64,000 bases of DNA from NCBI GenBank assembly GCA_030696775.1, contig JAUYRN010000033.1:186001-250000 (forward strand), in the 5' to 3' direction. This document shows positions 52,161-61,762 of this stretch, one piece after another. How positions within the stretch are numbered: the first letter of the stretch is position 1; every line of letters begins with the position of its first letter. A program made the position numbers and the translations under genes. The notes under the pieces are model-generated. The model had not been told where the DNA came from, searched no databases, and saw nothing but the letters and a program-made list of their open reading frames with translations. The stretch is from Sulfuricurvum sp. GTDB lineage: Bacteria; Campylobacterota; Campylobacteria; Campylobacterales; Sulfurimonadaceae.

Positions 52161-54074
52161 ATGCGCATATTCAAAGAACTTCTTAAAATTTATCTACTTT
52201 TTATCGCTCTTTTCGTTTTGGGGCGACTGGGACTTTATGTACTTTACGCTGATCGCTTACATGATATTACGTTTGCTGAATCTCTTTTATCTTTTTTATA
52301 CGGACTTAAACTAGATACGATGACCACTTCGATCATTCTTATCATCCCTGCTCTCATCCTCACACTGACTCCCCAGTATTTTGCCAAAAGTGCCGCACGT
52401 CTGCTTAATGGCTATGTTTTAGTATTTTTACTCCTTGCAGTATACATCGAAAATGCAACCTTCCCCTTTGTCGCGCAATACGATGTTCGCCCCAACTATC
52501 TCTTCGTCGAGTATTTAAAATATCCTCAAGAAGTTATATCGATGATTCTCAAAGAGTATCCGATGCAGCTTGTAGTGGCTTTTATTATGCTGATGGTTAC
52601 GGCATCGCTCTTTGTACGCTTTTCTCCCCTGAAATTTGAAGCAGCACTCACAACGCCTCTATGGAAGCGTCTTTTACTCCTTCTACCTATTACTGCCTTA
52701 CTCTTTATCGGTATTCGTTCCTCTTTGGGTCATCGTCCAGCTAATGTCTCCGATGCGCTGTACAGTACCAACCGTATGGCAAACGAAATTGCCAAAAACT
52801 CTCTTTACAGTATCGGTGATGCCTATTACAGTTATTCAAAAGAATCGGATAAACTCGTAAATAGCTACGGGAAAATTAATTTATCCGAAGCCTACCAACG
52901 TGTTTCTACACGTCTTAACATACCAAAAGGAAGTGATTTACCTTTTAATCGTACTGAGGCGACTCATTTTCCTTCCTCAAAACCTAAAAATCTCGTTATT
53001 TTCATCCAAGAATCCTTGGGTAGTCAATTTGTCGGATTTAGCGGCGGCGATGTGAGTATCACTCCCAATCTTGAAAAGCTCTCTCACGAAGGATTGGTAT
53101 TTACCAATCTCTTCAGCAACGGAACCCGCTCAATTCGTGGACTTGCCGCCATGAGCTCAGGATGGCTCCCGGTAGCGGGAGAGGGAGTGGTAAAACGCAA
53201 TAAATCTCAAAGTGATTTTTTCACCGTTGCCTCACTGTTAAAACCGCTTGGGTACAAATCAAGCTTTATTTATGGCGGCGAAGGACGATTTGATAACATG
53301 CGCAGCTGGTATATGGGAAATGGTTTTGATGAAGTGATCGAACAAAAGGATTACAAAAACCCCAGCTTTGTGAGTACATGGGGGGTCAGTGATGAAGATC
53401 TGGTACTAAAAGCCAATGAGAAATTCAAAACCCATGTCAAGAATGGAGAAAAATTTGTAAGTGTCATGTTTTCTTCTTCTAACCACTCACCATTTGAACT
53501 TCCCGATGGTAAAATAGATTTTAGAGCAGGAGAACCTCGGCAAGGAGTCAATAATGCGGTCAAATACGCTGACTTTGCCATTGGAAAATTTTTCGAGATT
53601 GCAAAAAAAGAGGCGTATTATAAAGATACCGTATTTATTGTTGTCGCCGATCATAATGTCCGCGTCTATGGTGACGATCTTGTCCCCGTTAACATGTTTC
53701 ACATTCCTGCACTTATCGTTGCAGATGGACTCAAACCTCAAAAATTTGATCGTCTTAGCACGCAACCCGATGTCCTAGCAACTGCTCTGGATTTGATTGG
53801 TGTCAATCTAACCTATCCCGTTTTAGGACACTCTATTTACAGTGATGCCAAGCAAGAGATGGTACTTATGATGTTTAATGATACTTTTGCATTGCGTGTT
53901 CATGATAAGGTGGCAATTATTCAGCCCAATAAAGAGCCGCTTACTTTTGTCTATGAACATGAACATTTAAAAGCTGTTGCCCATGATAAGGAACTCGAAA
54001 AAGATGCGTTGGCATTTGTAAAAGTCATGGATAATATGTATAACAAAAAGTTGTTTCGAGTTGCTAAACAATAA
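52161..54074 (+). CDS. LTA-synthase family sulfatase/phosphoglycerol-transferase-like protein
   Basis: A 637-residue protein with four or five N-terminal membrane spans and a large periplasmic sulfatase domain: NLVIFIQESLGSQFVGFSGG, probable nucleophile Thr in SNGTRSIRGLAAMSSG, SVMFSSSNHSPFELPDG, and VVADHNVRVYG. In Gram-negative bacteria such proteins transfer phosphoglycerol or phosphoethanolamine to envelope glycans. Its donor and acceptor are unknown. It lies divergent to eptA. Confidence 0.88.
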   Translation: MRIFKELLKIYLLFIALFVLGRLGLYVLYADRLHDITFAESLLSFLYGLKLDTMTTSIILIIPALILTLTPQYFAKSAARLLNGYVLVFLLLAVYIENATFPFVAQYDVRPNYLFVEYLKYPQEVISMILKEYPMQLVVAFIMLMVTASLFVRFSPLKFEAALTTPLWKRLLLLLPITALLFIGIRSSLGHRPANVSDALYSTNRMANEIAKNSLYSIGDAYYSYSKESDKLVNSYGKINLSEAYQRVSTRLNIPKGSDLPFNRTEATHFPSSKPKNLVIFIQESLGSQFVGFSGGDVSITPNLEKLSHEGLVFTNLFSNGTRSIRGLAAMSSGWLPVAGEGVVKRNKSQSDFFTVASLLKPLGYKSSFIYGGEGRFDNMRSWYMGNGFDEVIEQKDYKNPSFVSTWGVSDEDLVLKANEKFKTHVKNGEKFVSVMFSSSNHSPFELPDGKIDFRAGEPRQGVNNAVKYADFAIGKFFEIAKKEAYYKDTVFIVVADHNVRVYGDDLVPVNMFHIPALIVADGLKPQKFDRLSTQPDVLATALDLIGVNLTYPVLGHSIYSDAKQEMVLMMFNDTFALRVHDKVAIIQPNKEPLTFVYEHEHLKAVAHDKELEKDALAFVKVMDNMYNKKLFRVAKQ

Positions 54075-54128
54075 CATTTAATTAGCATTCGTGGCGATCT
54101 TACGTGCCCTATAGCATAGAAATTCATA

Positions 54129-54154
54129 CCCTTCGGCAAGTTCAGAGTGAACGG
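54129..54154. repeat. Copy of a widespread intergenic 26-mer
   Basis: CCCTTCGGCAAGTTCAGAGT followed by GAACGG. From memory it is a variant of CCCTTCGACAAGCTCAGGGT-GAACGG, an intergenic word repeated in many unrelated bacterial genomes. The outer CCnTTC / GAACGG bases can pair. Nothing else is recognisable in the 192 bases between the sulfatase and S9 genes. Confidence 0.5.
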
Positions 54155-54266
54155 AAATAAAAATATTTATATTAGAGTTGATTGAAAATTAGCTGTAAAA
54201 AAAATAATCTGAAATGATTGAAAAAATGAAGAGGAAAATTCTTCCCATAATAGGAAGAAGAAACGA

Positions 54267-54656
54267 TTAACGTTTAGAGAATTGAGGTGAACGACGTGCT
54301 TTACGAAGACCTGGTTTCTTACGCTCAACGATACGTGAGTCACGAGTAAGCATACCATATGGTTTCAATACAACACGAAATGCTGGATCAAATGTACAAA
54401 GTGCTTTCGAGATACCGTGACGAAGTGCGTCTGATTGACCTGAAAATCCGCCACCAGTTGTGGTTGCGTTAATATCTACCGATGTGTCTTGTTTAGTAAG
54501 AGAAAGAGGTTGCGTTACACGCAATTTTTTCGCTTCAAGACCACCAAGCCATGCGTCAAGTGAAAGACCGTTAACGGTAATTTTACCGGTACCTGGAGTC
54601 AACCATACTTTAGCGATCGATGTTTTTCTTTTGCCAGTTGCATATGTTTTTACCAT
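54267..54656 (-). CDS. rpsI: 30S ribosomal protein S9
   Basis: A 129-residue S9 starting [19 protein letters not shown] and ending [12 protein letters not shown], the basic tail that reaches the P-site tRNA. It follows rplM after nine bases, the universal pair. Confidence 0.98.
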   Translation of the reverse strand: MVKTYATGKRKTSIAKVWLTPGTGKITVNGLSLDAWLGGLEAKKLRVTQPLSLTKQDTSVDINATTTGGGFSGQSDALRHGISKALCTFDPAFRVVLKPYGMLTRDSRIVERKKPGLRKARRSPQFSKR

Positions 54657-54665
54657 CGGGAATCC

Positions 54666-55088
54666 TTACTTAGCGATCTGTGCAGAGTGAGGATGCTCAG
54701 CATCTGCATAGATTTTTAATTTTTTGAGCATCGCACGACCTAATTTTGTTTTAGGAAGCATTCCGCGAGCTGCGAGTTTGAAGAGTTTTTCTGGGTTAGT
54801 AGCCAAAAGCTCTGTCATTTTTACACTTTTAACGCTACCGAAGTAACCACTATGAGTGTGATACTCTTTGTTTGCCAATTTACCATTACCGTTAATAACG
54901 ATTTTAGATGCATTGATAATAACAACGAAGTCACCACAGTCAATATTTGGAGTAAAATAAGGTTTATCTTTTCCGCGAAGACGAGCAGCAACATCTGTCA
55001 TTAAACGACCGAATGTCATACCCTCTGCATCGATCAAAACCCATTTACGGTCGATTTGCTCAGGTGTTGCAATTTTAGTAAATTTCAT
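54666..55088 (-). CDS. rplM: 50S ribosomal protein L13
   Basis: A 140-residue L13 with [20 protein letters not shown] and the conserved [18 protein letters not shown] and [14 protein letters not shown] segments. AAGGAGG precedes the ATG. It heads the rplM-rpsI operon. Confidence 0.98.
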   Translation of the reverse strand: MKFTKIATPEQIDRKWVLIDAEGMTFGRLMTDVAARLRGKDKPYFTPNIDCGDFVVIINASKIVINGNGKLANKEYHTHSGYFGSVKSVKMTELLATNPEKLFKLAARGMLPKTKLGRAMLKKLKIYADAEHPHSAQIAK

Positions 55089-55122
55089 CGTGAGCCTCCT
55101 TTTTAAGTCTTTTAGTGGCGAA

Positions 55123-55128
55123 ATTGTA
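55123..55128 (-). promoter_or_regulatory. Probable -10 box for rplM-rpsI
   Basis: TACAAT on the minus strand (GGGTACAATTTCG), about 35 bases before the L13 start. A second AT-rich TATTATAAG lies further upstream. This separates rplM from the addBA genes before it. Confidence 0.55.
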
Positions 55129-55164
55129 CCCTTTTAAACTTATAATATACTTAAATTAAGTTTT

Positions 55165-57882
55165 TTATAAGGACAATATTTCCTCTACTTTTAGCCATTC
55201 GCACGTTTTCTCACCTGCATAACAGACATAGCCTCTCACTTCTCCGCCTAAAAGGAAACGTACTGCATTCATGTAGTTCTTTACTTGTTTTGTATGCTCT
55301 GTACTTTTTTCTTCGCCGCTTTTGTAGTCGATTACCACCCAATATCCGTCATCATGCTCTATGAGCAGATCAATGATTCGCTTTTGATCCTGATAGTAAA
55401 AAGCTTGTTCTTTATAGCTTTTACCTTTTATTAAAAGACAAAACTGTTCATGCGTAATAAGTGTGTGCAAAGTTTGGCGTAATTGTTCCAGCTTTGTCTC
55501 TCCAATACTCATTCCATAACGTTTTCGAGTTGATTCAAGGGCATTTTCAAGGGATTTAATCTCAAAATTTTCCATCATTTCCAGAGCATAATGGAGTGCT
55601 AAACCATAATTAATCGCCTCATAATCGATAATAGCATTTTTCTCTGTCTTGGCTGTATCGCTTTGCTTTCCATAGCTTACGCTCTTAGTTACAAGCGCTT
55701 TTAGTGGTTTAGCTGACGGCGTATGAGTAATTTCAAAACTACTTTCTCCCCAACGTCCTTCGCTAAGCCCCAAAGGCTCAAACCAAGATCCTTTTGGCTT
55801 TGCAATGATGGTGAGTGACTGTACCGCTCTTGTTAGTGCGACATAGAGAGCATTGAGCTGATCGCTTTTTTCAAGTTTCTTCTCTTTTTCTAAAGCATTT
55901 TTGTAGATGTCATCCAATTCCTCTCGGCCCTTAGTACGGATAAACATTCGCTCAAGGTTGATTCCATCATATTCATACATGATGAAATCATTACGGCTTT
56001 TCATCTGTCCCAATCTATCCAAAACAATGACATGTTCAAACTCAAGCCCTTTGGATTTATGTACCGTCATAATCCTTATCCCATGTAAATCACTCTGAGG
56101 AGAAGATGCCTCAAGCCGATCTATCTCGAAAATAACCGCTTCAATATCTGCATACTGACTCAATTTTTCGATAAACAAGAGTGCACTCTTATCCCCAATA
56201 TTGTGTTTGAGAATAAATTCAACGCACTGCGTTTGAACATCCACAATCATCATGCGTTCCATACTCTCTTCCCCAAGCAATGCGGAACAGTTTTGGCGAT
56301 AAATCTCATTACCAAAATAACAAAAACGAAGATATTCAATGATAGCACGTACACTTCTTTGGTGAATAAGGCGCGATGTTGCTTCACTTACAACGTGCAG
56401 TCCTTGCTCTTCAAGAAGCTCTTGCGCACGAGTAGCATCCGAATTCGTACCACATAAAATAGCAATATCATCCTCATTTACCCCAACATGTCGTAATGCT
56501 TCAATCTGTTTAATCAAGAGCGTCAGCGGTTCTTCAGTGATATAAACTTCAACCAATCCACCCTGCTTATGCGAAGGTGAAGATTGAGAAATGTACCTCT
56601 CCATTGTTGAGCAAAATACGCGATTAACAAACTCTACCACTTGAGCCCTCGAGCGGTAGTTCACTTCCAAGGCGCGTACCTGAACGTCAAAATGTTCCGC
56701 TACTTGATAAAAAAGGGCACTTACCCCTCCCCTGAAACGGTAGATAGATTGTTTAACATCTCCGACAAAAAAGAAGCTTCCCCCCTCATTAACCCCAACG
56801 CCTGCAGCAATCTCTTCAATAAGAGGTCTGAGAATATCAAACTGGATAACACTCGTATCTTGAAATTCATCTAAAAGTAGATGTTTCATCGCCGAATCCA
56901 ATCTAAAATAGAGAAATTCACTCTCCAGTTTTCCCCTCAGCAAATCATGCACCATCAAGGTGATATCATCAAATGTAAGCTCATTATTTTGAATAATCAG
57001 CGCATGACGACTCTTGATATAAATTTTTAAAATACGGTTCATGGAACTCAAAAGCTCCGATTCACGGTATTGCATTTGAATACGTATTGCTTCTTGGATT
57101 TTTTGCAATAATTCATCCATTTTAGGCTCATAGATTTTCTTAAAATCCCAATATTCCAAACTCGGCTTAAAAATCCACGATTTTTTTAATAGATCCTCAT
57201 AATCCTCAATAAGCATCGTCTTGCGCGACCGATCACTTAGTGGTTTACTTAATAGTAATTCTGATAATTCGTGTGAATATCCCATTGCTTGGGCTATCGG
57301 GTCAAATGTTACGCTAAATTGAGGGAGATTTAACCCTTCAAGCTCTTTATGTTTTGCATACAGGCTTGAAAGAAGCGTAAAAATATCTTCAAGGCGTTTT
57401 GAACTTAGCTGTGAGAGATTCGTAAGTGTTGATATCTCCCCTGCAATCTCGATCTCGTGCAAAAAACGTTTTAAAAATTTTACTTCATGATGCGCATTTG
57501 ACGCAGTAAATGTAGGCATAATCCCTGCATTGAGGGCAAATTTACGCAAAATACTTCCAAAAAATGTATCAATCGTGGAAATCTTCATATCCGACCTAAG
57601 CAGTTTCCACAAAACTTTATCTCGTAGACTCAAGATTTCATCTTCATCTAAACCACTCACTTTGGCTATTTCAGAGAGTTCCCCCCGTTTTTCCAATGCC
57701 TGCAACGTCTCCACCACACGTGTTCGCATCTCATTTGCCGCTTTATTGGTAAACGTTAATGCTGTGATGGTTTCAACTTCTTCTCCCATAAACAATAAAC
57801 TCAAATAACGAACAACGAGATTAAAAGTTTTCCCGCTTCCTGCGCTGGCTTCATACGCTAAAAAAGGTTCAAAATGACTCAT
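55165..57882 (-). CDS. addA: AddA/RecB-like helicase-nuclease subunit
   Basis: A 905-residue UvrD-family helicase for double-strand-break end processing. Walker A is ASAGSGKTF (12-20), the DEFQDTS Walker B and RFRGGVSALF motif IV follow, then GIRIMTVHKSKGLEFEHVIV and YVALTRAVQSL. The C-terminal PD-(D/E)XK nuclease has DLLIE and VIDYKSGEE. It starts directly after addB ends. It is shorter than Bacillus AddA, as in Helicobacter. Confidence 0.92.
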   Translation of the reverse strand: MSHFEPFLAYEASAGSGKTFNLVVRYLSLLFMGEEVETITALTFTNKAANEMRTRVVETLQALEKRGELSEIAKVSGLDEDEILSLRDKVLWKLLRSDMKISTIDTFFGSILRKFALNAGIMPTFTASNAHHEVKFLKRFLHEIEIAGEISTLTNLSQLSSKRLEDIFTLLSSLYAKHKELEGLNLPQFSVTFDPIAQAMGYSHELSELLLSKPLSDRSRKTMLIEDYEDLLKKSWIFKPSLEYWDFKKIYEPKMDELLQKIQEAIRIQMQYRESELLSSMNRILKIYIKSRHALIIQNNELTFDDITLMVHDLLRGKLESEFLYFRLDSAMKHLLLDEFQDTSVIQFDILRPLIEEIAAGVGVNEGGSFFFVGDVKQSIYRFRGGVSALFYQVAEHFDVQVRALEVNYRSRAQVVEFVNRVFCSTMERYISQSSPSHKQGGLVEVYITEEPLTLLIKQIEALRHVGVNEDDIAILCGTNSDATRAQELLEEQGLHVVSEATSRLIHQRSVRAIIEYLRFCYFGNEIYRQNCSALLGEESMERMMIVDVQTQCVEFILKHNIGDKSALLFIEKLSQYADIEAVIFEIDRLEASSPQSDLHGIRIMTVHKSKGLEFEHVIVLDRLGQMKSRNDFIMYEYDGINLERMFIRTKGREELDDIYKNALEKEKKLEKSDQLNALYVALTRAVQSLTIIAKPKGSWFEPLGLSEGRWGESSFEITHTPSAKPLKALVTKSVSYGKQSDTAKTEKNAIIDYEAINYGLALHYALEMMENFEIKSLENALESTRKRYGMSIGETKLEQLRQTLHTLITHEQFCLLIKGKSYKEQAFYYQDQKRIIDLLIEHDDGYWVVIDYKSGEEKSTEHTKQVKNYMNAVRFLLGGEVRGYVCYAGEKTCEWLKVEEILSL

Positions 57883-60219
57883 CTAAAGTTCCCTTTGACA
57901 CAACAGGGTATAGGGACAGTATCGACACTGTTTCAAATCCTCCGTCATTTCCCAAACCCACGTTTTTTGGAGTGCCAAACTTCGTAAGATTTCATGTAGT
58001 TTTTCTATCTTTGCCTCTAAAAACTGCTCATAAACAACTTTCCCAATTTTTAAATCATAGTATCCACAGCGACTGACATTTCCAAACTCTTGAGCAAGCA
58101 CTCCATAAACAGCGAGTTGGTAATCAACATCTCCCTCTTTTGGTTCACTGGCTGTATCGGCAAAATTACCGGTTTTGTAATCCAACACTTCTAATCCATC
58201 GACTGTACGGTCAATTCTATCCATTCTCCCAACAAGCCGTATCCCCTCGACTATTCTCTCACCCTCTTTTTCATGATACGCAACACGGCTTCCCTGACGA
58301 AATCTCTCAATTTCATTGAAGTAAAATGTATTTAACTTCTCAATCCATAATGCCTCAACATAACGCTCCATGCCATCACTCGTATCATGTTCACCCAAGA
58401 CCTTAATAATGGCTTGTTTAATCTCACTTGGTGAATCATAATGATCACATCCCATGTATATTTTTTCCATTGCCGCGTGAAGACGATTCCCAATGTCTCT
58501 CTCACTACTTAAATCTTGTGCCTGTTCATGCTCTTTGATTTTTAAAATATATTTGGTATAAAATTGTCGTTTACAGGTTAAAAAGCTCTTTAAACCACTC
58601 GAAGAAAGAGGATGTGCGCAAAAATCATAGTCACTCTCGCAATACTCAACATGACGTTCTTTAAACGCTACAGTGGGGAAAAGAAGGGATTCATAATCAA
58701 ATTCCGATTCATGCATCAAAATGCCCAACTGTAATAAAAATCGTGATGGAATGGTTTCAGTATTCTGTACGCACGAAATTGCAACTTGTTGTGCACGTTG
58801 AAACAGCATCCAATAATAATGTTTTTGAAGTGATTCACGCTCCAACGTTGTAGGCAAATCTGCTATCCGCCTTGTTTTCGTGTTTAAAAAGAGATCTTTT
58901 TGACTTCTATGAGGAACAAATCCTTCATTAAAATCAACCACAATCACCCCATCAAACTCTACTCCACGTGTCTCCAGTAGCCCCATAACGGTAATTTTCC
59001 CGCCACGTACATCATCAATCGAACGGCTTTTCACTCGCGAAAGATATATCCGTAAAGCTGATTTAAACTCATATCCTGCCAAGGCATCAACAATGGGTTT
59101 GAATTTTTCACACTCCTCATTTAAAATCTCTTTTACCTCAGTACGATGAGCATTCTCTACCATCATACTGCACAAGCTTCTAAGATCATCGTAAGAAAAT
59201 GGTTCGTAATAATGGCCCATAATCCATTCATACAGAGGTGATGACACCTTCTCAAGCCGTGCCTTATTTTCCACGCTTTGCTCACCCATATACAGTTCTA
59301 TCGCTTCTATATCGTGCACAACTCGCTCATCACTCAGTGATGTTCCCATGGCGAAGTTAAAATTTTGTTCGTCGTCAAACATTCGCAAATAGCTCGCAAA
59401 CGATTCATCCGGCGTGACGACCACAATCCGTTCTGGGCTGATTCCGCTTTCCACCATCATAGTAATTTTGACTTTTACAAAGCCAACCTGTACTAAACGG
59501 TTATGAAATATCTCACATTTTACATCTTCCAACGGAGCAATTATAGAAGATTCCATAACGGACATATTAGTCAAATCAAGTTGATATTTATATCCTACTT
59601 CAATTTCTAATGACAATTCACGAAATCGAGACGACATTTTTTCATTAAACGTTGTAGCATGATAAATACATTCCACTCTCGTTACAATCGCACAAGCTCT
59701 CAATACTTCAAGTTCATAACGACTTAAATACCCCTCGACATGCACCGTAATAGTTTCAAATCGTCTCACGTATCCTTCATTTATTTCTATCGTGGATTTT
59801 GAAAATATCGGGTCACTCCATCCACGCGATTGTACTATATCTCGATAACTCAGCCACAACTGTTTTAATATTGCGATATGTTCTTCGTATTCTCCATAAA
59901 CATCGGCACCTTCCAATGCATCAATAGAAACCATTTCTCCACTAAGCTCTTCAAAAAATCGAAAAATATAAGAAGAATTTTGGATAAATGTAAAAAAATT
60001 ACGTTCAATAAGGAGTTTACTAAATGTAGAAAAATCAGAAGCTTCATGAAGAGCGAGGAGACGTAAATCATTATCCGGAGATACAACGTTTGTACTTAGA
60101 ATAACCCGATCCAGAAAATCACCCATACCCATAAGGGTAGGTAAAAATCCTTCGTTATAATGGTCCAGAGCATCACGGATAGAACGAGAAGTTGGGAAAA
60201 CAACGCACGAGCGCTGCAT
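57883..60219 (-). CDS. addB: AddB-like exonuclease subunit
   Basis: A 778-residue partner of AddA. The N-terminus (CVVFPTSRSIRDAL) lacks the Walker A GKT of Bacillus AddB. The C-terminal nuclease has VLDYKTGNF, and four cysteines (C of TCKRQFY and the CRYCPYTLLC set) would hold an Fe-S cluster. Its ATG overlaps the stop of the FixH-like gene by one base, so it is coupled to the cbb3 operon. Confidence 0.88.
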   Translation of the reverse strand: MQRSCVVFPTSRSIRDALDHYNEGFLPTLMGMGDFLDRVILSTNVVSPDNDLRLLALHEASDFSTFSKLLIERNFFTFIQNSSYIFRFFEELSGEMVSIDALEGADVYGEYEEHIAILKQLWLSYRDIVQSRGWSDPIFSKSTIEINEGYVRRFETITVHVEGYLSRYELEVLRACAIVTRVECIYHATTFNEKMSSRFRELSLEIEVGYKYQLDLTNMSVMESSIIAPLEDVKCEIFHNRLVQVGFVKVKITMMVESGISPERIVVVTPDESFASYLRMFDDEQNFNFAMGTSLSDERVVHDIEAIELYMGEQSVENKARLEKVSSPLYEWIMGHYYEPFSYDDLRSLCSMMVENAHRTEVKEILNEECEKFKPIVDALAGYEFKSALRIYLSRVKSRSIDDVRGGKITVMGLLETRGVEFDGVIVVDFNEGFVPHRSQKDLFLNTKTRRIADLPTTLERESLQKHYYWMLFQRAQQVAISCVQNTETIPSRFLLQLGILMHESEFDYESLLFPTVAFKERHVEYCESDYDFCAHPLSSSGLKSFLTCKRQFYTKYILKIKEHEQAQDLSSERDIGNRLHAAMEKIYMGCDHYDSPSEIKQAIIKVLGEHDTSDGMERYVEALWIEKLNTFYFNEIERFRQGSRVAYHEKEGERIVEGIRLVGRMDRIDRTVDGLEVLDYKTGNFADTASEPKEGDVDYQLAVYGVLAQEFGNVSRCGYYDLKIGKVVYEQFLEAKIEKLHEILRSLALQKTWVWEMTEDLKQCRYCPYTLLCQREL

Positions 60220-60734
60220 TAAAACTCAATAGTATTAGGACTGCGCGTATCTGCCTTGAGGTTATAGAAACGTTGCTTTTCAGCAATAGCTACTTTTGCT
60301 AAAATATCCCATCGCCCAATTTTTGGAAGATCTATTGCATTAAATGAGTACTTGCCGTCATTCACAATAGGGTTTGTAAGTTTTAAATCAAATTTTGTAG
60401 TATCTGGTCGCGTTAAAACCACTTCAACTTTTGCATTATTGATGGCTTTACCCGATTTATCCTGTACCTGATAAATAAGAATGGATTTTTTCTCATGAAT
60501 TTGCTGTGTTAAAAATACAATCGTATAATTTTGATCAAATGCAATTTTAGAATTAATAATATCATTCACATTATCATCATAAGTATGATAGTTTTGCATT
60601 CCATAATCAGACATTTCAACAGGATTGTTTAGTGCAACTTTTACCGTAGCTACACATAAACCAATGACACCGACTATGGATAGACCAATAATCCATGGCC
60701 ATTTTTTTCCTGCATTAATATTATTTTTATTCAC
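60219..60734 (-). CDS. FixH-like membrane protein
   Basis: About 171 residues with one N-terminal membrane span (WPWIIGLSIVGVIGLCVATV) and a periplasmic beta domain (KSILIYQVQDKSGKAINNAK) of the FixH/CcoH type, used in maturation of cbb3 oxidase. The GTG at 60734 overlaps the upstream stop. The frame runs 15 codons further into that gene. The stop overlaps addB. Confidence 0.75.
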   Translation of the reverse strand: MNKNNINAGKKWPWIIGLSIVGVIGLCVATVKVALNNPVEMSDYGMQNYHTYDDNVNDIINSKIAFDQNYTIVFLTQQIHEKKSILIYQVQDKSGKAINNAKVEVVLTRPDTTKFDLKLTNPIVNDGKYSFNAIDLPKIGRWDILAKVAIAEKQRFYNLKADTRSPNTIEF

Positions 60735-61437
60735 TTTTTGTCTCTCTTTTTTTAAAAAAGCGCCCACGTATATATACATAAAGTGCGTACAAAATGATAC
60801 TGTAAAAAACTAAACGCAAAATATCAATAAAAGTTTGGCTGCCAGTACCTGCAGATGAGCTAAGAGTTACGCCCTTTGAAGCAGCAATTTGTTCTGCTAC
60901 ATCAGAGTAACCATTGTACATTCCTACAGAATATTTTGAAACAATATCATTACCCTTGGCACGCTCTGCCAAAATAGGAAGAATTGTCCCTCCACTATTA
61001 GAGAGAAGCTCTTTTGCATCGTCAAAAGTACGTGCAAACATAATCGTACTCACAACAGCCCCTATAAATGTTGCATTAGGACTTAAAACCTGTGCTTTGT
61101 CAAAATTGTTATATAAAGATGTTGGACGCGCCAAAATATCGACCTCTTTTTTGAGTTCAACAAATGTAATGATAACTGCAGAACCATTACTCTCTGCACT
61201 TAGGCGCTTTTCAAAATCACTAATTGATTCATTATTATCCAAATCACGAAGCATAACTAAATAAAGAGAAATACCAGTTTTTGCTTTTAGTTCAGCACCG
61301 ATCAATTCTATTTGTTGTGTGAATTTTGGATTTTTGACAACATCATCTTTATATAAAAATTCAGCATGTAAAGAAAGTGTGGATACAACGGTAAAGGTGA
61401 GGGCCGCAAGCCCTCGTGAGAATTTCAATTTAATCAA
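60727..61437 (-). CDS. TPM-domain-like membrane protein of the cbb3 operon
   Basis: A 236-residue protein with a signal peptide (GLAALTFTVVSTLSLHA), a periplasmic domain resembling TPM (KTGISLYLVMLRDLDNNESI, AVIITFVELKKEVDIL), a C-terminal membrane span (IDILRLVFYSIILYALYVYI) and a basic tail. The initiation codon appears to be TTG one base past the end of the 33-codon gene. Role in oxidase assembly is inferred from position only. Confidence 0.65.
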   Translation of the reverse strand: MIKLKFSRGLAALTFTVVSTLSLHAEFLYKDDVVKNPKFTQQIELIGAELKAKTGISLYLVMLRDLDNNESISDFEKRLSAESNGSAVIITFVELKKEVDILARPTSLYNNFDKAQVLSPNATFIGAVVSTIMFARTFDDAKELLSNSGGTILPILAERAKGNDIVSKYSVGMYNGYSDVAEQIAASKGVTLSSSAGTGSQTFIDILRLVFYSIILYALYVYIRGRFFKKRETKSE

Positions 61438-61535
61438 CCGATGTAGAGGTGGTTAGGTGTAACTACCGCCCACAACGTGATCGCTGCAGAAACAATCAAA
61501 GCAACAGTGATGAGTTTATCCATGATACTTGCCAT
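61434..61535 (-). CDS. 33-residue membrane peptide of the cbb3 operon
   Basis: A very small gene, MASIMDKLITVALIVSAA and on to PNHLYIG, that is one membrane helix. It has a ribosome site (GGAG nine bases before the ATG), lies ten bases after the DUF4006 gene and overlaps the next gene by four bases. It resembles small accessory helices of oxidase operons. Its function is unknown. Confidence 0.65.
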   Translation of the reverse strand: MASIMDKLITVALIVSAAITLWAVVTPNHLYIG

Positions 61536-61545
61536 CTAAAACTCC

Positions 61546-61752
61546 TTACTTTACATCGACCAAATGAGCAGCATTTTCTGTGCTGATCATTTTGATCTCT
61601 TTTTCATTTTCGACTTGATAGTAATTTGCCGCGCTTGCTTGTTGTACACCCAATCCCCATACGGTTAAACCCGCGAGGATAGAGAGAAGCAATACGGTAG
61701 CAATCAACATGCCGGTAATACCGTGTAGTGAAAAGATACTACGATTTTCCAT
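61546..61752 (-). CDS. DUF4006 family protein
   Basis: A 68-residue single-span membrane protein starting MENRSIFSLHGITGMLIATV. DUF4006 proteins are known from epsilonproteobacterial cbb3 oxidase operons. Their role is not established, although assembly or an extra subunit is plausible. It lies ten bases after ccoP. Confidence 0.85.
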   Translation of the reverse strand: MENRSIFSLHGITGMLIATVLLLSILAGLTVWGLGVQQASAANYYQVENEKEIKMISTENAAHLVDVK

Positions 61753-61762
61753 AATTTGCTCC

